A DNA stretch of 64,000 bases, from assembly GCA_030268105.1 (NCBI GenBank), contig BSDZ01000008.1:4774001-4838000 (forward strand). The letters are read 5' to 3'. The notes under the pieces were generated by a model, which was not told the origin of the DNA, did not search any database, and saw nothing but the letters and a program-made list of their open reading frames with translations. Each line of letters begins with the position of its first letter. Positions within the stretch are counted from its first letter, which is position 1. The position numbers and the translations under genes are program-made. Origin of the DNA: Volvox africanus (lineage: Eukaryota > Chlorophyta > Chlorophyceae > Chlamydomonadales > Volvocaceae). Below are positions 61,053 through 64,000 of the stretch, piece by piece.

Positions 61053-61876
61053 TGTTGTGCTACGGTTCATTTTCCGCCAACGCGTAGATCGACGTGATCC
61101 TATGAGGCGAAGTGCTTTTGTGATGAACGCATTACATATGAATGAATCTGCATGATATAAATGTATTCGCATACATTTATATATGCATCTGGCATGTTGT
61201 CATTATCCATCGCGACATCGCACCATGGCAAATCCGCCTAGCATGCATGAAAGCCCGAAGCATTGAAGTGCGCATTATGCTCGTGCTACGAAACGATAAG
61301 TAATATTATCTGATATAATATTACTTCATTTAAGCACACGTTGAGAGCGCCGCACTCGTCGCGATACATGCCCTGCAACCGGATATCGTTATCCGGACCC
61401 TTGCATCATGCGAATGCCGGAAAGGCTTATACGTTGTTATACGTAGACATCGCCTAGACGTAGTAGGGTTGTCACATCTAGGATCGGCCTCCTAATGTGA
61501 ATCGTACGGCACTGCGATGCTGCGAGTATAACAGATGCGAGGACGGCTAAGCTAGACAAGACATTCGATACCAGAGAACACTTGTGTGTTCTACATTACT
61601 ATTACTATACGATATTCTACTTAGCCCGAGCTAAGCCTGAACTTCGCTAATCACCGCCGCGTGATGATTGCTTGCTTCCGGCGCTGACGGCGATTTCGTC
61701 CATTGCATCATTCCGACCTGTAAAACCGTAAGTTATATCTCTCTTCGTCTTGAAGTCTTCCGCTGTCTCTGTTTGCTCTCGCTTGCCTTGCTGTACTTGC
61801 AAGTGCTCGCACATCGGTGTCGATAGTCTCCAGACGTGCAGATACTCATGAGCAAACGCGAACGAGAGGTACAACA
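61053..61876 (+). repeat. Element 3 5' LTR (824 bp)
   Basis: One difference from the element 1 5' LTR (GAGTATAAC), three from the element 1 3' LTR. All hairpins are kept. Confidence 0.95.
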
Positions 61877-61879
61877 ATT

Positions 61880-61894
61880 TGGTATCGAGACAGG
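61880..61894 (+). other. Element 3 primer binding site
   Basis: TGGTATCGAGACAGG, intact, three bases after the LTR. Confidence 0.75.
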
Positions 61895-61943
61895 TTCGTT
61901 GCCTAACTGTCTCTCTCTGTCTAATCGGAAGTAGGTTCTTTCT

Positions 61944-62039
61944 ATGGCGAGTTCCAGCGACGAACCACGAGGACCGCTAGATACTTTTGCCGAAGACCTA
62001 GGCCGCGCCGTTTTGGACGCCGCCGCTTCCGGTTTGTAA
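61944..62039 (+). CDS. Leader small ORF of element 3, 31 codons
   Basis: Identical to the element 1 copy at 34813-34908. Confidence 0.35.
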   Translation: MASSSDEPRGPLDTFAEDLGRAVLDAAASGL

Positions 62040-62342
62040 TTGTTTAATTGCTTTTGCTTAGATTGCTGCACTTGTTGTGTAAGTGTACGCTCTGAGTCGC
62101 AGGAAATCTCAGTGCACCGGCATTGCTTGCCGCGGCGACTGAGACCGGCGTTCGTCCGGGCCAGTTGGCGACTCTCATTGCTCAAACTACGGAGATCAGG
62201 ACTCAGCTGGGCAATTACTTGCTGAGTTTGCTGAATCTTCTCAAGAGTACTGTCGGTAGGCTCACCGAATCGCTTTGTACTCTTGCCTTTGCGATAGAAG
62301 TCGGCTTCTATTACGCAAAACTAGGGTATCGTTTCGTGCTCC

Positions 62343-63578
62343 ATGTCCGCGGAACACGACGATACGCCGCACACTAGCCTAGCTAGCCAACCCGATTTCG
62401 TTGTAGCTGCTAGAGCGCCGGATAGAGGTCTTGAGACTGTTGGCGCGCGAGCCACTCAAGAGCCCCTTTTCTTTCAGACCCCTGCTCACTTAATTGTGCC
62501 GCATTCAGCAGTGAACACGAATATGGACAACACTGCTGGACCAAGGGTTCTGCCATTACCTCAAGCTCGAGGGCATGATGACATCCCTGAGGTGATGAGA
62601 TTGTCGATTCCCGTTCCTAGGCTCAATATTTCGCTGACCGACAAGACACCAGGGCATAGCATAGCCGATGCAACTCGTGCGTACGTGCGTGACGCTAAAA
62701 AGTACCTCCAAGCTGTTCATGGTGGCGATAATGACGGTATCAGGTGTCTCTTCGTTGGTAACACCCTCGAGGGCGCAGCGAAGGACTGGTATCGCAATTG
62801 GACCAACGCCCGGGGCAGCTATACTTTTGACGAGTTAGTCGCCGCTTTGCTCGCACGATTCGCTACTGAGGTCCAAGCACGCGATGTGGAAGCTCGTAAC
62901 GCTTTGGCAGCCGGTAGCTACCACATGCGTCGGGATGAAAATGTACCTGCGTACCAGTCACGCTTCGAAGCACTTGTGACTCCCATTGCTGACCTCACCG
63001 AATCTGAGCGTGTCTTTTGGTTTAGGCGAGGCCTAACGAAACTTTTGGCTAAATGGTGCGCCACTGACTTGGTTGGAGCGCAGATCAAGTCGTATGACGC
63101 GTTGGTCGCTTTTGCTAAGGGCGCGGAGATACGACTTCTTGCCGGCGAGGAAGAAGTCAAGTCTGCCCCTCGTGCAAATGCCGTGCAAGTGCAGGATCCG
63201 CTTGGGGAAGCTGTGGCTCTCGACCAGGACCTCGGCGCGACCCGCCCCACGCCTACTGCCGCGACGCGACGCAGCAACGGGCAACGCAAGGCGCGCGGGG
63301 GCGCTAGCTCGGGTGTCCGTGGTACAGGAGGAGCAGGTCCGAGCTCGGACCCAGCTAGGAACAGGAAGCGTGGTGGTGCGCCGTCGTCGGCAGCCGCACA
63401 GCGTTCCGACCCCAACGCGAAGCGTACTCGTACGGACGACACATTTATGCCAAAATGGAATTGCAATCGTTCCGAATTCGAGCGTCGGAAATTGGCCAAT
63501 GTTTGTCTACGGTGTGCGGAGAATCATTCCACGAAGGATTGCCCTCTAATGCCGCCGTTTGTACCTCAGCCGAAATAG
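62343..63578 (+). CDS. gag: Element 3 Gag (411 aa)
   Basis: Full-length and equal to element 1 Gag except for Ala in ARFATEV, which is the ancestral residue. It has the same short zinc knuckle and the same UAG end (63576-63578), followed by an open pol frame. Confidence 0.93.
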   Translation: MSAEHDDTPHTSLASQPDFVVAARAPDRGLETVGARATQEPLFFQTPAHLIVPHSAVNTNMDNTAGPRVLPLPQARGHDDIPEVMRLSIPVPRLNISLTDKTPGHSIADATRAYVRDAKKYLQAVHGGDNDGIRCLFVGNTLEGAAKDWYRNWTNARGSYTFDELVAALLARFATEVQARDVEARNALAAGSYHMRRDENVPAYQSRFEALVTPIADLTESERVFWFRRGLTKLLAKWCATDLVGAQIKSYDALVAFAKGAEIRLLAGEEEVKSAPRANAVQVQDPLGEAVALDQDLGATRPTPTAATRRSNGQRKARGGASSGVRGTGGAGPSSDPARNRKRGGAPSSAAAQRSDPNAKRTRTDDTFMPKWNCNRSEFERRKLANVCLRCAENHSTKDCPLMPPFVPQPK

Positions 63579-64000
63579 GGGCTTGCCCGGGTTCCTGCGG
63601 AGGGGGCACCACCTGGGATTTCTGAACTAACGCGTGGTCGGTGGTCATCCTTACGGCCAGCCGTTAAGGCATTGTTGCCTTGTGTACTTGGACACATCGA
63701 GCGAGTCATTGCGCGACGCATCACGCTTGACGGACGCACGGGACTTCTCTGCTTCGACCCGTTGTGTAATTTGTTTACACCTCGCCGTCCCCTGTCGTCT
63801 ATCGATCTGTCTAACCACGTGGTTTTGTTCATCCCCTCGTCTCTGCGTGAGATGTCGGAACAGTTGGCCATATACAGGAGATGTAGGCGTCAATATCCAG
63901 GCACTGCCGCATGTGTATTACTCCCTGCTTTCTGTCGGCGCAAGGCAGAGGCATTGTTAAGGGGTATGCGGCATGTCCACCGGTTCGAGCCGGGCACCGT
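63579..64000 (+). CDS. pol: Element 3 Pol, N-terminal part (truncated by window)
   Basis: In frame with gag after UAG. About 140 codons are visible, covering the module of unknown function. The window ends before the protease. No break is seen in this part. Confidence 0.85.

Larger units (their letters stand above)
60342..64000 (+). repeat. Array unit 20: A monomer interrupted by element 3, runs off the window
   Basis: The first 711 bp of A are present (60342-61052), then element 3 begins. The hybrid start is shared with units 10 and 14. Unit 14 holds element 1 at the same place. Confidence 0.9.
61053..64000 (+). mobile_element. Element 3: Ty3/gypsy chromovirus, 5' 2948 bp
   Basis: Same family and orientation as element 1, cut by the window end within the Pol N-terminal module. 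By my reading it differs from element 1 at only three positions over this length: one in the LTR, one in the primer binding site and one in gag. At each of these it has the ancestral state shared with element 2. Confidence 0.93.

Overview
This is a eukaryotic nuclear window, shown by a long satellite-like tandem array, tRNA genes without an encoded CCA, microsatellites, and chromodomain-bearing Ty3/gypsy LTR retrotransposons. No cellular protein-coding gene can be supported. The host lineage cannot be fixed. An alga or other protist is my guess from the overall style, and a short TTTTAGGG-like insert is only a weak hint.

Layout. The whole window is one tandem array of two related monomers. 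Monomer A is about 1.65 kb and B about 1.45-1.49 kb. They occur as A+B dimers ('long' units, about 3.1 kb) or as A alone ('short' units, about 1.65 kb). The 20 units from left to right are L L L L S L L S S L L S S L L S S S S and a final partial unit. Units 6-9 (14131-23691) and 10-13 (23692-33210) both read L L S S, which suggests a further repeat level of about 9.5 kb. Each A monomer carries a tRNA-Ala(TGC)-like sequence whose T-loop has lost four bases. Each B monomer carries a complete-looking tRNA-Ala(CGC), except the last copy, which is truncated. Both monomers also carry a GC-rich block followed by a TG or TA/TG microsatellite, and B ends in an ATA/ATC/ACA triplet block. The array resembles in style the tRNA/STR tandem arrays known from Entamoeba, but there is no sign of direct relationship.

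Retrotransposons. Three copies of one Ty3/gypsy chromovirus family interrupt the array. Element 1 (33922-41392, + strand, 7471 bp) is complete, with 824-bp LTRs that differ at 4 positions by my reading. Element 2 (43937-50692, - strand, 6756 bp) is decayed: it has a 714-bp in-frame gag-pol deletion, a 1-bp frameshift, a UGA stop in pol and loss of the catalytic integrase glutamate. Element 3 (61053 to the window end, + strand) runs off the window. Elements 1 and 3 sit at the same nucleotide in the T-arm of the tRNA-Ala(TGC)-like sequence, beside the target site CCCGG. Element 2 sits elsewhere in monomer A, with target site AAATT.

How the parts work together. The elements encode Gag (411 aa) and, in the same frame after a single UAG, Pol: a module of unknown function, protease, reverse transcriptase, RNase H, integrase and chromodomain. 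Stop-codon readthrough is therefore the likely route to Gag-Pol. The array evolves by unequal exchange, which probably copied at least one retrotransposon insertion along with the repeat units. Near-identical repeats of this kind are hard to assemble, so unit order and number should be treated as the assembly's claim.
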